A stretch of DNA of 64,000 bases from Methanospirillaceae archaeon. Lineage in GTDB: Archaea; Halobacteriota; Methanomicrobia; Methanomicrobiales; Methanospirillaceae. A program made the position numbers and the translations under genes. Where the stretch lies: assembly GCA_016926505.1 (NCBI GenBank), contig JAFGOM010000052.1, positions 1 through 64,000 on the forward strand, read 5' to 3'. This document shows positions 9,932-19,536 of the stretch, piece after piece (within the stretch, counting starts at the first letter, position 1; every line of letters starts with the position of its first letter). A model generated the notes under the pieces. It was given only the letters and a program-made list of their open reading frames with translations, did not search any database and was not told the DNA's origin.

Positions 9932-10342
9932 ATGAATATTCCGGGGGGTATGTCCCCCCTCTTACTGATAATTATTGCAGGCTGGATTGTATTGTGTGCT
10001 TCAGCCCAGGTTCTCATAAAATATGGTATCGATATGATAGTCAATACCAATTTAATTCAGAATATCTTCTCAATAGACGGACTAAAATTATTAATAGGTA
10101 ACAAAATTGTGGTGATGTCAGGTATATTGTATATCTTTTCTTTATTTTTATGTATCCTGGCAATGACCCGGGCAAACATCAGTTTCTTATCTCCTTTTGG
10201 TGGAGGTCTCATTTTTGTGCTAACCGCAATAATAGCAGCCTTTTTTTTAGAAGAGAGAGTTACTTTATATGGATGGTTAGGTATTACTGTTACTTTTTTA
10301 GGGATTTTGATAACGATATTCGCTTATAATCAACCAAATTAG
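9932..10342 (+). CDS. Small EamA/SMR-type membrane transporter (possible lipid-sugar flippase)
   Basis: A 136-aa protein with four predicted helices and the EamA/SMR signature near the C-terminal half (a PFGGGLIF stretch, then FFLEERVT before the last helix). Size and topology resemble the ArnE/ArnF-type half-flippases for polyprenyl-phosphate sugars. Its position beside the GT2 gene fits translocation of the lipid-linked sugar across the membrane (inference). There is no SD before the ATG; an AT-rich box about 25 bases upstream suggests a leaderless mRNA. An alternative ATG lies at 9950. It could also be an unrelated drug/metabolite transporter. Confidence 0.65.
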   Translation: MNIPGGMSPLLLIIIAGWIVLCASAQVLIKYGIDMIVNTNLIQNIFSIDGLKLLIGNKIVVMSGILYIFSLFLCILAMTRANISFLSPFGGGLIFVLTAIIAAFFLEERVTLYGWLGITVTFLGILITIFAYNQPN

Positions 10343-10414
10343 ATCAATGAGCTGTCTTATTTTATTCATCTGTTCTTTTTAAAGAATTAAGATAGCATCC
10401 ATTTTATAATAGGT

Positions 10415-11875
10415 CTACTTCTCTATCTTGGTTAGTGAACTATTAATCTGTGTGATGAGATATCGGATTCCCAAAAAATATGACAATAGGCGTGTAATCC
10501 CAGTTGGAGATATCAAGTCAAGTAGTAGTCGGAATATAATGTGGGGCCTGAAGTAAAATTTTCGATACAAATCACGTTGTTTTTTTAAGAGGTATGCCTT
10601 ATCCAATCCATATGGAATAAATACCGGTGACCAGTAATTAAATTTATTCCAGTTTGATGTATCAAGAACACCATAGGTATTTACTTCTGAGTATTGAACG
10701 GTTCCAGGAATTGGAGTATTTATGGTTACAACGATATCATCGAAGGGGATATTTAATGCACAGCGAATTGTTTTTTGTATGGTATCTTTCGTTTCACCGG
10801 GATGACCAATAATAAAAAAACCGGTTGTCCTTATTTTTAATTTCCTGCAGTAGGTAATTATCCGTTTCGCATCCTTTAAGTTGATATTCTTTTTTATTGT
10901 TTTTAGTATTTCTTCATCTCCTGATTCTATCCCGAATTTTATTCTCCAGCAACCAGATTTTTTCATCATTTGTAAAATATCATAATCTACGGTGTTTATC
11001 CGACTCATACATGTCCATGGAATATAGATATTTTTGTTTTCCAGTAAGGAAAAGATAGATTTTAGACGATCTTTTCCAATGGTAAAGGTATCATCTACAA
11101 AAGCAATTTCCTTGACATCGAATGTGGTAACAAGGTACTCAATTTCCTTAACCACATTTTCAGGAGATCTCTGGCGTAATTGCCGGCCGAACACATTCCG
11201 ATCACAAAAAGTACAGTTATTTGGACATCCTCTGCTCGTAATGATATTAATAACCGGTTTAAATTTGTAATTAGAAGGATCCGGGTGGTATAAAGAGATA
11301 TCAGGAATTAAATCATAGGCTGGAAAAGGCAAATCATCAAGGTTTTTAATATACTCTCGCGGAGGATTTACCATTAACTCCCCGTTTTTCCGATATGCCA
11401 ATCCATCCACAGTTGTAGGTTCTCCTCTTTTCTTAAGAATGCTGACAAGCTGAAAAAAAGTTATTTCTCCTTCACCAAAGATACCATAATCAAAACAATC
11501 ATGAATCATTACATCATGGATATTCGAAGATATATGGGGACCACCGATGATGATTGGAGTTGAAATATTCCATTTTTTAATGGCATCTGCAAGTGAGAGT
11601 GCCCGTGAAAAGGCTACAGTAGTTGCGGTTATACCGATGTATGATGGTTTTATCTGGGCAATTTCAGAGACAATCTGATCATTTGAGAGATGCCTTGCTT
11701 CTCCGTCGATACAATGAACCTGAAAGTTATGTTCCCGCAGATAAGATGCCAGGTAAAAAATTCCCAGCGGGATCTGTGCTCCACCTAACGCACCTATGTC
11801 AGATGAATAACGCTCATATTTTGAGATTGGAGGATTAATTAATAATATTGTACTGTTATTACCTTTGTAATCCAT
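10415..11875 (-). CDS. B12-binding-fold radical SAM protein
   Basis: A 486-aa enzyme of the BchE/P-methylase-like class. Residues about 9-150 form a Rossmann-type cobalamin-binding domain (LLINPPIS, then IIGGPH), but the base-off DxHxxG motif is absent, so any B12 would bind without the usual histidine ligand. The radical SAM core has C217, C221 and C224 (CPNNCTFC), followed by FVDDTF and the GIESGDE motif. The C-terminal region is hydrophobic and basic. Such proteins modify lipids, cofactors or glycans; the substrate cannot be inferred. The gene and its flanks are clearly more AT-rich than neighbouring genes, with many AAA/ATT codons, hinting at horizontal acquisition. Confidence 0.8.
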   Translation of the reverse strand: MDYKGNNSTILLINPPISKYERYSSDIGALGGAQIPLGIFYLASYLREHNFQVHCIDGEARHLSNDQIVSEIAQIKPSYIGITATTVAFSRALSLADAIKKWNISTPIIIGGPHISSNIHDVMIHDCFDYGIFGEGEITFFQLVSILKKRGEPTTVDGLAYRKNGELMVNPPREYIKNLDDLPFPAYDLIPDISLYHPDPSNYKFKPVINIITSRGCPNNCTFCDRNVFGRQLRQRSPENVVKEIEYLVTTFDVKEIAFVDDTFTIGKDRLKSIFSLLENKNIYIPWTCMSRINTVDYDILQMMKKSGCWRIKFGIESGDEEILKTIKKNINLKDAKRIITYCRKLKIRTTGFFIIGHPGETKDTIQKTIRCALNIPFDDIVVTINTPIPGTVQYSEVNTYGVLDTSNWNKFNYWSPVFIPYGLDKAYLLKKQRDLYRKFYFRPHIIFRLLLDLISPTGITRLLSYFLGIRYLITQINSSLTKIEK

Positions 11876-12072
11876 TATTCAACATTCCTATACAGATATC
11901 ACTTTCAAAACAATATTTATTTTAAATAAGAAAATTAACCGGAATTGTCTGACCTTAGTTCCTATAAAAATGAATTTTGCATCAAGATTCAATTTTTTAC
12001 ACCTAAATTTAAGACATCATTTTATTTATTTGAATACTTTATTCAGATCATATTAGTGATACCAAAAAATGA

Positions 12073-13398
12073 CTAATCCACCTGAAAATACGTAACTGCA
12101 TACTCCCTGGTATCTGGTGAAGTTACAATGATATGATACTCATCAGGAGTAAAACCGGTGGTATCGAGAGGGAACTGCCATATACTCCTGCCGTCCTCAT
12201 CAGGTTGCAGGATAGAATATCCGGCAGCTCCGGATACGATCCCGGTTTTCTCCTCTGGTATGAATGTAGACGGAATAATACGGACAATAAGCCGTGATCC
12301 GGCAGGAAGAGTTGAAGTTCCCGAGACAATCTGTTTTGTCCCGGATGATACTTCCTTTATTGGATCGATGGTGATATCCTGGTTGATCGTCTCTTCATCA
12401 ATTAGGAACTGGAGTTTGGTATAAATATCATCTGTCATGGAGCTGGAAAGGGCAAGAATGAGATTATATGTAATAACCTGAGTTGGAATATCCCTAAACC
12501 CGGAGGAGAATATATCCTTAACTCCGTTTCCTGAATCCCAGAGAATATTCTGAACCTGTACCGTGTTATCAGGATAGATATCAAGAACGCCGTTTTTCCC
12601 CGGACTCTCGAGCAGAATGAGATATTGTCCGAACTCCATCTCTTTTGTATCTGAACCAGGAATCGAGAACGAATAGCTACCATCCGTTTCGACAGGAATG
12701 GCATAATACCGGATAAGATTCGGACCGAATACCCAGGCACCGACACGTGTTATCTCTTCTCCTGTGGTCAAACCGTAAAGAGTGATAGGAGATCCCGGTG
12801 CGATAAGCACCCCATCAAGCACACCGGAAATAGAGGAGGATGGTTTTGGATGTAATGCAGTATCTTCAGTATCCTGAATACCGGTGACAGAAGGACTCAG
12901 GGTGTTCTTATTAGTCTGGAGAATAAAAGAGACACAATCCCAATTTCGCTGAATCCTGCTGTCAGCTCCCACGGGTGTGTCAGATACAAAGACCATATAC
13001 ACCCCCGGATCGAGTCCCGCATGGGCACTATCCCATTCATATTCCCATGATCCGGTATCGGTACTATCCACCCGGGTAAAGGATTCAGGCTCACCATCAA
13101 TAACCTGGAAGAAGGGATGTGTCAGACCACCTCCATTTGGGGGCAGGTTTGGTCCTGTGAGATAAAGAAAAACGTTTCCTGGTTCTGAATGCGTTCCTGA
13201 AAAAGATATGATATCCCCGATTGCATATGACTGATCGCCAGCATGATTGGTTACCCCTATCGATAGATCAGTTTTTTGAGATATTCCTGTATCATGCCAG
13301 GGATCACCGGCCTGGATACCTTCTGCACTGCTGATAGCAACAAGGCTGGTTGTGATGATAAAAATCCCAATAAATGCGATTAATTTTCCAGATATCAT
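12073..13398 (-). CDS. Secreted DUF3821-like surface protein
   Basis: A 441-aa protein with an N-terminal signal peptide (MISGKLIAFIGIFIITTSLV). Residues about 75-150 contain a module (TGPNLPPNGGGLT, later GLDPGVYMVFV) that recurs in the 905-aa protein at 28072-30789 (TGPNLPSNGGRLT, GLDAGAYSIYA), so the two are paralogous over that region. Two further beta-sandwich-like segments follow (about 185-290 and 320-441). No C-terminal anchor is visible. I recall the family as DUF3821, found in Methanomicrobiales surface proteins; this name was not checked. Likely exported and envelope-associated; molecular role unknown. Confidence 0.75.
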   Translation of the reverse strand: MISGKLIAFIGIFIITTSLVAISSAEGIQAGDPWHDTGISQKTDLSIGVTNHAGDQSYAIGDIISFSGTHSEPGNVFLYLTGPNLPPNGGGLTHPFFQVIDGEPESFTRVDSTDTGSWEYEWDSAHAGLDPGVYMVFVSDTPVGADSRIQRNWDCVSFILQTNKNTLSPSVTGIQDTEDTALHPKPSSSISGVLDGVLIAPGSPITLYGLTTGEEITRVGAWVFGPNLIRYYAIPVETDGSYSFSIPGSDTKEMEFGQYLILLESPGKNGVLDIYPDNTVQVQNILWDSGNGVKDIFSSGFRDIPTQVITYNLILALSSSMTDDIYTKLQFLIDEETINQDITIDPIKEVSSGTKQIVSGTSTLPAGSRLIVRIIPSTFIPEEKTGIVSGAAGYSILQPDEDGRSIWQFPLDTTGFTPDEYHIIVTSPDTREYAVTYFQVD

Positions 13399-13609
13399 TG
13401 AATGTGCACACAGAAGATATGTACATTATTCTATGAATAGGTACCCTGTTACAAACCCTGACCGTGTTCCAGAAGAACTGCTTTCAATATCTCCTATTTC
13501 CCCGGGAGAGCAGGAAACCGTTTTTTCTAAAGGCAGAACGTGCATCATGAGATGTGTTTGTGTTCCTGTTAGGTACATCCCTGGCAGGGAGAGCACTGAC
13601 CGGTTGCAG

Positions 13610-14527
13610 TCAGAGAAGGATCATCCCTATCAGGGGAACGGTCACAATGCAGATGAGCGTAGAGATAAAAACTCCTTTTGATGCAAGTTCTGCATCAACA
13701 TGGTACTCTTCTGCAAGAAGCACCGTGTTTGCTGCAACCGGCATGGCAGCAAGGATAACGGTGACACCGATAATGAGGGGATCCTGGATAAACCTGCTGA
13801 TTATTAAGAACAATACGAGAGGGATACCAATCAGGCGGAACGCAGAGATGATATAAATCCGATAATCCCCGATCATGGTTGAGAGGGGGAGCGTTGCCAG
13901 AAGTGCCCCGATAACCACCATGGCAAGGGGGGAGGTCGTTGACCCGAGGAGCATAAAGGCATCTGAGAGAGGAGAGGGAATCCGGATATTGCAGAGAAAG
14001 AGGATGAGTCCGCATATCGAGGCAAGAAACCCGGGATTGATGATCTTTTTCAGGTTCAGTTCCTTTCCGATATCAGGCCTGAGCATGAGTACTCCTGCGG
14101 TGAAGACTAAAAACCCGAACGGGAGATTCACGAGGGAGACATAGAATAGTGAACCAGGTCCAAACAAGGCTTCGCAGATGGGATATCCCATAAATCCGAG
14201 ATTGGAAAAAAAGAGCATGAACCGGAACACACCACGTTCATAGGATGTTCCCGGAACAAATACGGGTATCACAAGGGCACACGCAAATGAGATGAGATAT
14301 AACACCCCCTGAATCGAGAATATCGTCACCATATCTGAGATGAGATCCGGCGATATCGGGATCTGCATGCTTGTTATGATAAGACAGGGGAGTGTTACAT
14401 TCACAAGCAGACTGGTAAGACCGGTTACCCCATGCCGGTTAATCATACCAAGGCGAAAGATGAGAAACCCGATGGTCATCAGAATAAAAAGAGTGCCGAT
14501 ACTACCGGTTATCAGGATAATGTCCAT
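13610..14527 (-). CDS. AEC-family permease (auxin efflux carrier/malate permease type)
   Basis: A membrane protein with about ten helices of the AEC family, which transports small carboxylates or auxin-like compounds. The longer frame starts at 14560, but ATG at 14527 has an AAGGAGAG SD six bases upstream and begins MDIILITGSIG directly into the first helix, so 14527 is taken, giving 305 aa. Recognisable family features are the TLPCLIITSM segment in the N-terminal half and the DPLIIGV...AAMPVAANTVLLAE segments in the C-terminal half. Substrate unknown. Downstream of the large sensor gene on the same strand, but no link is evident. Confidence 0.8.
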   Translation of the reverse strand: MDIILITGSIGTLFILMTIGFLIFRLGMINRHGVTGLTSLLVNVTLPCLIITSMQIPISPDLISDMVTIFSIQGVLYLISFACALVIPVFVPGTSYERGVFRFMLFFSNLGFMGYPICEALFGPGSLFYVSLVNLPFGFLVFTAGVLMLRPDIGKELNLKKIINPGFLASICGLILFLCNIRIPSPLSDAFMLLGSTTSPLAMVVIGALLATLPLSTMIGDYRIYIISAFRLIGIPLVLFLIISRFIQDPLIIGVTVILAAMPVAANTVLLAEEYHVDAELASKGVFISTLICIVTVPLIGMILL

Positions 14528-14626
14528 GATTCTCTCCTTCTTATTAGGTCCCCCGGACAATAAAGCAACAGAAGTGGTGCGGTGAAAATGCCCCTCAATG
14601 GTATCTGGACCGAAGAGCTGTGCACT

Positions 14627-17600
14627 TCAGGAATCCGGGTATCTGATATCCCAGGTTGTTGTCTCACCACGTGCATATCTGATAGTTCCAAGGAGCCTTA
14701 CCTGTACAAGGTGATAAATAAACTCGATCTCATTCTCCTCGGTTTCATCAGGATTCCATCCTTCCGGCATCGGTAATCCGTCATCACTGATCCGGAGATG
14801 ATATTCTCTTTCTCCGCTGCCGGAAGGATCACACTCCTGTGAGAATGAGATAATGATGGTTCCTTCCCGTGTCGCAGTAAATGCATGTCTGAGAATAAAG
14901 GCGAGAAGTTCGGTTACCATGAGACTTAACGGGATAAGGTGTCTTTGTTGTATGAACGTATTCCCGGCAGCAACAGAAACGGTAACCCGGGATGGATGAG
15001 GGATCCATGAGAGTACTCTCTGGGAGAGATTCAGGAGGTATGGATCTGCATCGGTCTCGTTCTCTCCTTCCAGGTACCATGTCTCATGTGCCGTTGCAAG
15101 AGCAAAAACCCTCTCTGCCGGAATTCTCGTATCAGGAGAGAGTAGAAAGCCATACGGTGGCGGGGCACTATCACCGGTTCGTGAGATGAGATCAAGAATC
15201 TCCTGCTCTTCCCGGTGCAACCCAAAGATTCGTGACAGCAGGTAATCTCTTTCTCTGACAATCCGGGTTATATCCTGAAGCGTTCCTGCAATCATTCGTT
15301 TGTCTTCGAATTCTACGGCCCTCAGATGGACGGCGTACTCTTTTTGCTCTCCGTTTTTGTGTGTTATTCCGATGCTGACATAATTTTTATCTGAAGCATG
15401 ACACAAAACCGGGGTTGCAGCCTCCAGAATCGGTTCGGCAAGTTCGGTCAGCATCCCGGCTCTATGATGACGGTTATCTGTTATTAGATCTTCGTGATAA
15501 TTTCCATAGGGTAACGTGGGAGAGTGAAGAGGAAATGATACAAAAGAACCTGATACAAGAAACGGTATCTGATCCCCTGCAAGAGATGATATCATGAGGC
15601 TGGTCATGAGTTCCCGCTCTCTTAAACCCTGTAGAATCCGATTGAAGGAGGGTTTTATCGCCTGTAGCACCTCTGTTATCTCTTTTTTTCTGGCGACCTG
15701 TTCGTTTCTTTTTCCATAAAGCAGAATACCGATGTATTCTTCCTCTTCTCTGCATAGGAAAAGGAACAGAGCAGCTCCCGTCTCTTCTGTCTCCTCTGCA
15801 GCAATAGTACCGGTGAGTGCCGGCCGGGGAAGAGAAAAGATTGGATCAAATCTCTCTTTTGGCGTCTCTTTTTGGTAAAGTCGGAATGCAGTAAGAATGT
15901 CTGTAATTACTGCATCGGATACGATATGGGTGCCTGTCCGGTATACAACGGAACCATCAGGGGAATGATTCCTTCCCTTTACGAGGATTCCCTCATCCAT
16001 CCCGGTCAGGGAAAGGATAGCAGGGATACAGGCTGCTCCTGCATCAACAAGGGTTTTTGCAGAGCCCATCTGGTGAAGAATGTCAGAAATACAATCCGTT
16101 CCTTTATTCTCACAGGGAATGCTGGTTCCGGAACTGCAAGGTACGATAAAACGGCCACCACTTACCATCCCACCCTCTTCATCGAACGTTCCGATGGTCA
16201 TCAGGCATGATGTCCACTCGTTTTTAATCCTGAACCTGAGATGAGTACTCATCACCGGTACCGGTGGATCCAAAAACCTCTCAAGAAACATGCGACCCTG
16301 CTTATTCTCATCAGGATGAACCAGGTGCAGAAGTGTATCGATTGAGAGTGACCGGTTCTGCCGGCTTATATCAAGAAGCCCTGCAGATGTCATGTCGAGA
16401 TCAATCGTATTATCTGCCTGGTTCCAGGAGAAAGTTCCGTATCCTGGAGATTCAAAGAGTGATTGGAAAGCATTGTGTTTTTTCTCGTCTTTTTCCCTCT
16501 CAATCTCTACTCCTATGTCACGGGAGATGGCTGCAACCAGTCCCTGCATTGGTGAGAAGAGGATAACTTCGTACCATCCTTCTGCAAGACGGCACCGGAA
16601 TGTTTTTTGTGAAAGATTCCACGATACCTCTGCATACCGATCAAGATAGGGAACCTGTTTTCGGGTAAAGATAATGGTTGCATACTGCCCGGTTACATCC
16701 CCCTGTTCCCTGTGAAAAAGAGAGGAAAATGCTTTATTTCCATGCCGGCAAAGCAGATCAACGGGTCTTCCAACCTCCTCGTCATAAATAACTTCCCAGA
16801 TAGAGCAGGGAAATGGGAATTCGTTCCAGGTATCCGAAAGAATCAGAGAGATATCCTGACTGGATTCGTCACCGGTTTCGGGAGATAAAATACATGGTAG
16901 TGGTACCGCAATTCCGTCAATCCGGGTGATTCGCTCTCCGTCATCCCCTGATACGGTACCGGAAATGAAAACCTGGCTGGGTGATTCACCGTTGTACCGG
17001 GAGATAATACAAAATTCATGAACGTTTCCGTTCTTGCATTGTTCTGCAGCCTCAAGAAGGCATTTTCTGTTATCCGAGTCAATCTGTAATGAGAGTGCCT
17101 GTAAACTGAGAAAAGAGACAGGAAATTCGACCTTCTCTGGTGTAATTATTGAGTAGGAATTTTTCTCCCTTTCCGGTACTGATATCAGCTCCCCATTTTC
17201 ATATACTGGTATACCAGAATCCGTCCTCTCAAGATCTCTCTCTCTCTCCCAGGTCCACCAGCGGATTCCCAAAGCCTGTGATCGTTTCTTTATTTCATTT
17301 ATCCAGGACTTCATCCTGATTAAGGTCTGGTGGCGATGAATGGAAGCCCTGATAGATGATGAAACAGTGTCAGGTTCCGCTGGAAGAGTAAGGTATCCAA
17401 AAAATCCTGAATTATCAGGAATCTGTATTCGGTTTTCTTTTTCCTGCCCTGAAAGCAGCAGGTAAGGAATTTGTGCAGCATCACATGCGGCAACTGCTTT
17501 CATAATATCTTCAGTGCCTGAAGAGAGGCTTTTATCGATGAGAACGATGGATGGCTTTTGTTTCTCAAACGACAGTATTAAACCGTCAGGATCCGTTACT

Positions 17601-17698
17601 GTTTTACTCTGCCCGAGTCCTGCACTCATAATCAGAGTTCGTATGGCCGCTGCTATTCTGCCATCTGAGCTTACGATACAGACACGTATCTCTTCCAT
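14627..17698 (-). CDS. Large sensor protein with decayed receiver and histidine-kinase-like ATPase
   Basis: About 1023 aa, no signal peptide or membrane helix. The N-terminal 120 residues have the receiver fold with the phosphoacceptor Asp kept (VLIDKS, about residue 55), but the acidic pair is reduced (VSSD) and the conserved Lys is Leu (YLTLP, about 105). The middle (about 170-800) contains several PAS/GAF-like stretches. The last 220 residues resemble HisKA_2/HWE-type kinases: TELLAFILRHAF replaces the usual NEL..NALKHAF, so both N-box asparagines are lost; ISDDGLPMP lacks the normal DDGxG glycine, and the Gly-rich lid is absent. It probably binds signals but may not phosphorylate (inference). 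The longest frame has a TTG two codons upstream (17704). Confidence 0.75.
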   Translation of the reverse strand: MEEIRVCIVSSDGRIAAAIRTLIMSAGLGQSKTVTDPDGLILSFEKQKPSIVLIDKSLSSGTEDIMKAVAACDAAQIPYLLLSGQEKENRIQIPDNSGFFGYLTLPAEPDTVSSSIRASIHRHQTLIRMKSWINEIKKRSQALGIRWWTWERERDLERTDSGIPVYENGELISVPEREKNSYSIITPEKVEFPVSFLSLQALSLQIDSDNRKCLLEAAEQCKNGNVHEFCIISRYNGESPSQVFISGTVSGDDGERITRIDGIAVPLPCILSPETGDESSQDISLILSDTWNEFPFPCSIWEVIYDEEVGRPVDLLCRHGNKAFSSLFHREQGDVTGQYATIIFTRKQVPYLDRYAEVSWNLSQKTFRCRLAEGWYEVILFSPMQGLVAAISRDIGVEIEREKDEKKHNAFQSLFESPGYGTFSWNQADNTIDLDMTSAGLLDISRQNRSLSIDTLLHLVHPDENKQGRMFLERFLDPPVPVMSTHLRFRIKNEWTSCLMTIGTFDEEGGMVSGGRFIVPCSSGTSIPCENKGTDCISDILHQMGSAKTLVDAGAACIPAILSLTGMDEGILVKGRNHSPDGSVVYRTGTHIVSDAVITDILTAFRLYQKETPKERFDPIFSLPRPALTGTIAAEETEETGAALFLFLCREEEEYIGILLYGKRNEQVARKKEITEVLQAIKPSFNRILQGLRERELMTSLMISSLAGDQIPFLVSGSFVSFPLHSPTLPYGNYHEDLITDNRHHRAGMLTELAEPILEAATPVLCHASDKNYVSIGITHKNGEQKEYAVHLRAVEFEDKRMIAGTLQDITRIVRERDYLLSRIFGLHREEQEILDLISRTGDSAPPPYGFLLSPDTRIPAERVFALATAHETWYLEGENETDADPYLLNLSQRVLSWIPHPSRVTVSVAAGNTFIQQRHLIPLSLMVTELLAFILRHAFTATREGTIIISFSQECDPSGSGEREYHLRISDDGLPMPEGWNPDETEENEIEFIYHLVQVRLLGTIRYARGETTTWDIRYPDS

Positions 17699-17704
17699 GT
17701 TCAA

Positions 17705-18320
17705 AAGCCCTGAACTGTTCTTTTCTGGTGGCCCGGTATCATAAAAGGAAAGTCTCCTTTGGCATAGAGTGGGTGAATTGCAGGGGATATTCTTAATTCC
17801 TTATGTATGTATTGCAAGTCTCTCCTTTACAGCTATCTGATAAGATAGTATTACTTACATCATCCTGATTAATCCGGTGATAGTTATGTATGTGCCATTC
17901 AAAAAACCTGAAATTTTAATCTATTCATCTTATTTGTCCTTCTCGGTTTCGATTTTTTATGTATTCGAATACAAACCGAAATTTCTCGATAGACTTCATT
18001 AAGACCCCGGGAAAAGGATCCCTCCTGCAGCGCGTTTCCGTACCTCTCTTGGGGTACGATGAAAAAGAAGGGAATAGCAGTTTCTTTTCGTATACATGTG
18101 CCTCAAGATGCATTGCGGATTACCAGTTAGGAAGAAGTGAGGTTTCATGCCATAATGATGGATCGGCCGCTTCGTATCCGTTGCTGTATCCGGGTGTCAC
18201 TACAACCAAATCAGAAAGAAAACATAGTAACCAGTATCACAGTACAGGGAAAGAGAACAGTATCAGATCGGTCATCGTGGTATCCTGTACTGGTACCACA
18301 TCGTAGTCGGGGAGTCAGAT
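17705..18320. other. Intergenic region upstream of thymidylate synthase
   Basis: About 600 bases, AT-rich in the first half (probable promoters for the divergent sensor and thyA). A 67-codon frame from GTG 18137 to 18340 overlaps the thyA start and reads as a basic protein, but no family is recognised and it is not annotated as a gene. Nothing else is supported. Confidence 0.35.
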
Positions 18321-18956
18321 ATGGAATTATTTGCGTGTAAAACGATTAGTCAGGCCCATGAAAAAGCAATCAGACAGATCATTTGGAAACACCGGGTTAT
18401 TACCACAGAGGACGGGGAAGAGACATGGGAGACAGATCCTCTCTGCTTTGAGATATCAGATCCCATGAACGATATGATTCATCCATCCTCATCGTTCCAG
18501 GAAAACCGGTGCCAGGAGTATGCCCGTCAGTTGATACATGGTGATGGCGGAGGATTTGACTACTCCTATAATGAACGATTGCGACATTATGTTGCAGCTG
18601 ACGGTTCCGCTCCCCGAGACCAGATTGGGTATGTCATCCAGAAACTAAAAAAAGAGCCCGATTCCCGCCGGGCCGTTGCAATAACCTGGAGGCCGGAAGG
18701 AGACTGGGATGTAACGAATGTTCCCTGTCTCCAGTTTGTCCAGTATGCGATACGGAACGGGAAACTTCACTGTTATGTGCTCTTCAGGTCAGAGGATATC
18801 CTGAGTGCCTTTGGACCGAACTGTTATGGTCTCTGTAAATTACAGGAGTTTGTATCAGAAGCATGCAATATTCCGATGGGAACATACAATCATATTGCAA
18901 CAATACCGCATCTCTACAATAAACGGGATCGTTCTGAACTTGATCGATGGATGTAA
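18321..18956 (+). CDS. thyA: Archaeal-type thymidylate synthase
   Basis: A 211-aa protein of the short archaeal ThyA group, which makes dTMP from dUMP using a reduced folate or tetrahydromethanopterin-type methyl donor. The catalytic cysteine is C136 in NVPCLQFVQY; the phosphate-binding arginines fit SRRAVAITW (about 115-123); RSEDILSAFGPNCYGL contains the conserved nucleotide-binding Asp/Asn region. Length is as in other methanogen homologues and shorter than bacterial ThyA. A GGGGAG SD lies six bases before the ATG. Cytoplasmic, nucleotide biosynthesis. Stand-alone gene; a degraded phzF lies downstream on the other strand. Confidence 0.88.
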   Translation: MELFACKTISQAHEKAIRQIIWKHRVITTEDGEETWETDPLCFEISDPMNDMIHPSSSFQENRCQEYARQLIHGDGGGFDYSYNERLRHYVAADGSAPRDQIGYVIQKLKKEPDSRRAVAITWRPEGDWDVTNVPCLQFVQYAIRNGKLHCYVLFRSEDILSAFGPNCYGLCKLQEFVSEACNIPMGTYNHIATIPHLYNKRDRSELDRWM

Positions 18957-18977
18957 TCCTGGTATCTGCCAGTACCG

Positions 18978-19348
18978 TTAAAAAGAGATTTTTTTATGCG
19001 TACATGCAAAGATTACCTGCATAACAGTGACTGCTTCTCCACCGAAAAGACCCCTGTTATCCCTGATTTTTATCATGATCATCCCTTTCCGGGATGAGAC
19101 TTGTTTTCCGGTCATCTCATTCTTCTTAAGATCTGTGAAAAATAAGAGGCAATACAGCAGTGGGTAGATCCCGTAACGGGATCTTCGGCAATTTTGACTA
19201 CTGGGGCAAAGAAACAGGAGACAATGTCATAGGGTTTGCAAGCGTCTGCACGAGCAGCAATAATGATACCCCGGTACAATAGGTATGTGATGATCCCTTT
19301 GCAGGATAGGGATGCGGTTCCGATCCCTGATAGGAAAGGGAACTGCAT
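18978..19348 (-). pseudogene. PhzF-family epimerase/isomerase remnant, truncated and frameshifted
   Basis: A frame at 19112-19348 encodes the hallmark C-terminal PhzF region (IVSCFFAPVVKIAEDPVTGS, then THC), which in intact proteins sits near residue 200 of about 280. It runs into a stop after SQILRRMR. In a second minus-strand frame, from about 19125 to the TAA at 18978-18980, the expected continuation appears (KKNEMTGKQVSSRKG, then GLFGGEAVTVMQV, like the usual GEAVTVFRGEL ending). So one frameshift separates the two pieces, and the N-terminal two-thirds of the gene are missing upstream. Intact members are isomerase-like enzymes of unclear substrate. Not expected to be functional. Confidence 0.75.
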
Positions 19349-19536
19349 CGTTCCTTGCTAATCCTTACGAATAAGCAGATATTATCTCTTTTTGCACAGC
19401 GGTATGCGTGTTAAAACCCCCGGTCTTCTCGCACATAGAACCCGCGTAGTGTCTGTCTTATCGGTATTGAGATAATTTCACTCTCATGCAGGGTTCGCGG
19501 ATAAAAAACTCCTGATACATAAAAGGGAAAAACCCG

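Noticed and set aside
15000-17000. Several 80-110-codon ORFs antisense to the large sensor
   Set aside because: Frame shadows without SD or conserved motifs.
18137-18340. 67-codon ORF overlapping the thyA start
   Set aside because: GTG start with weak SD and no family resemblance; overlaps thyA, which has its own SD. Left as unproven.
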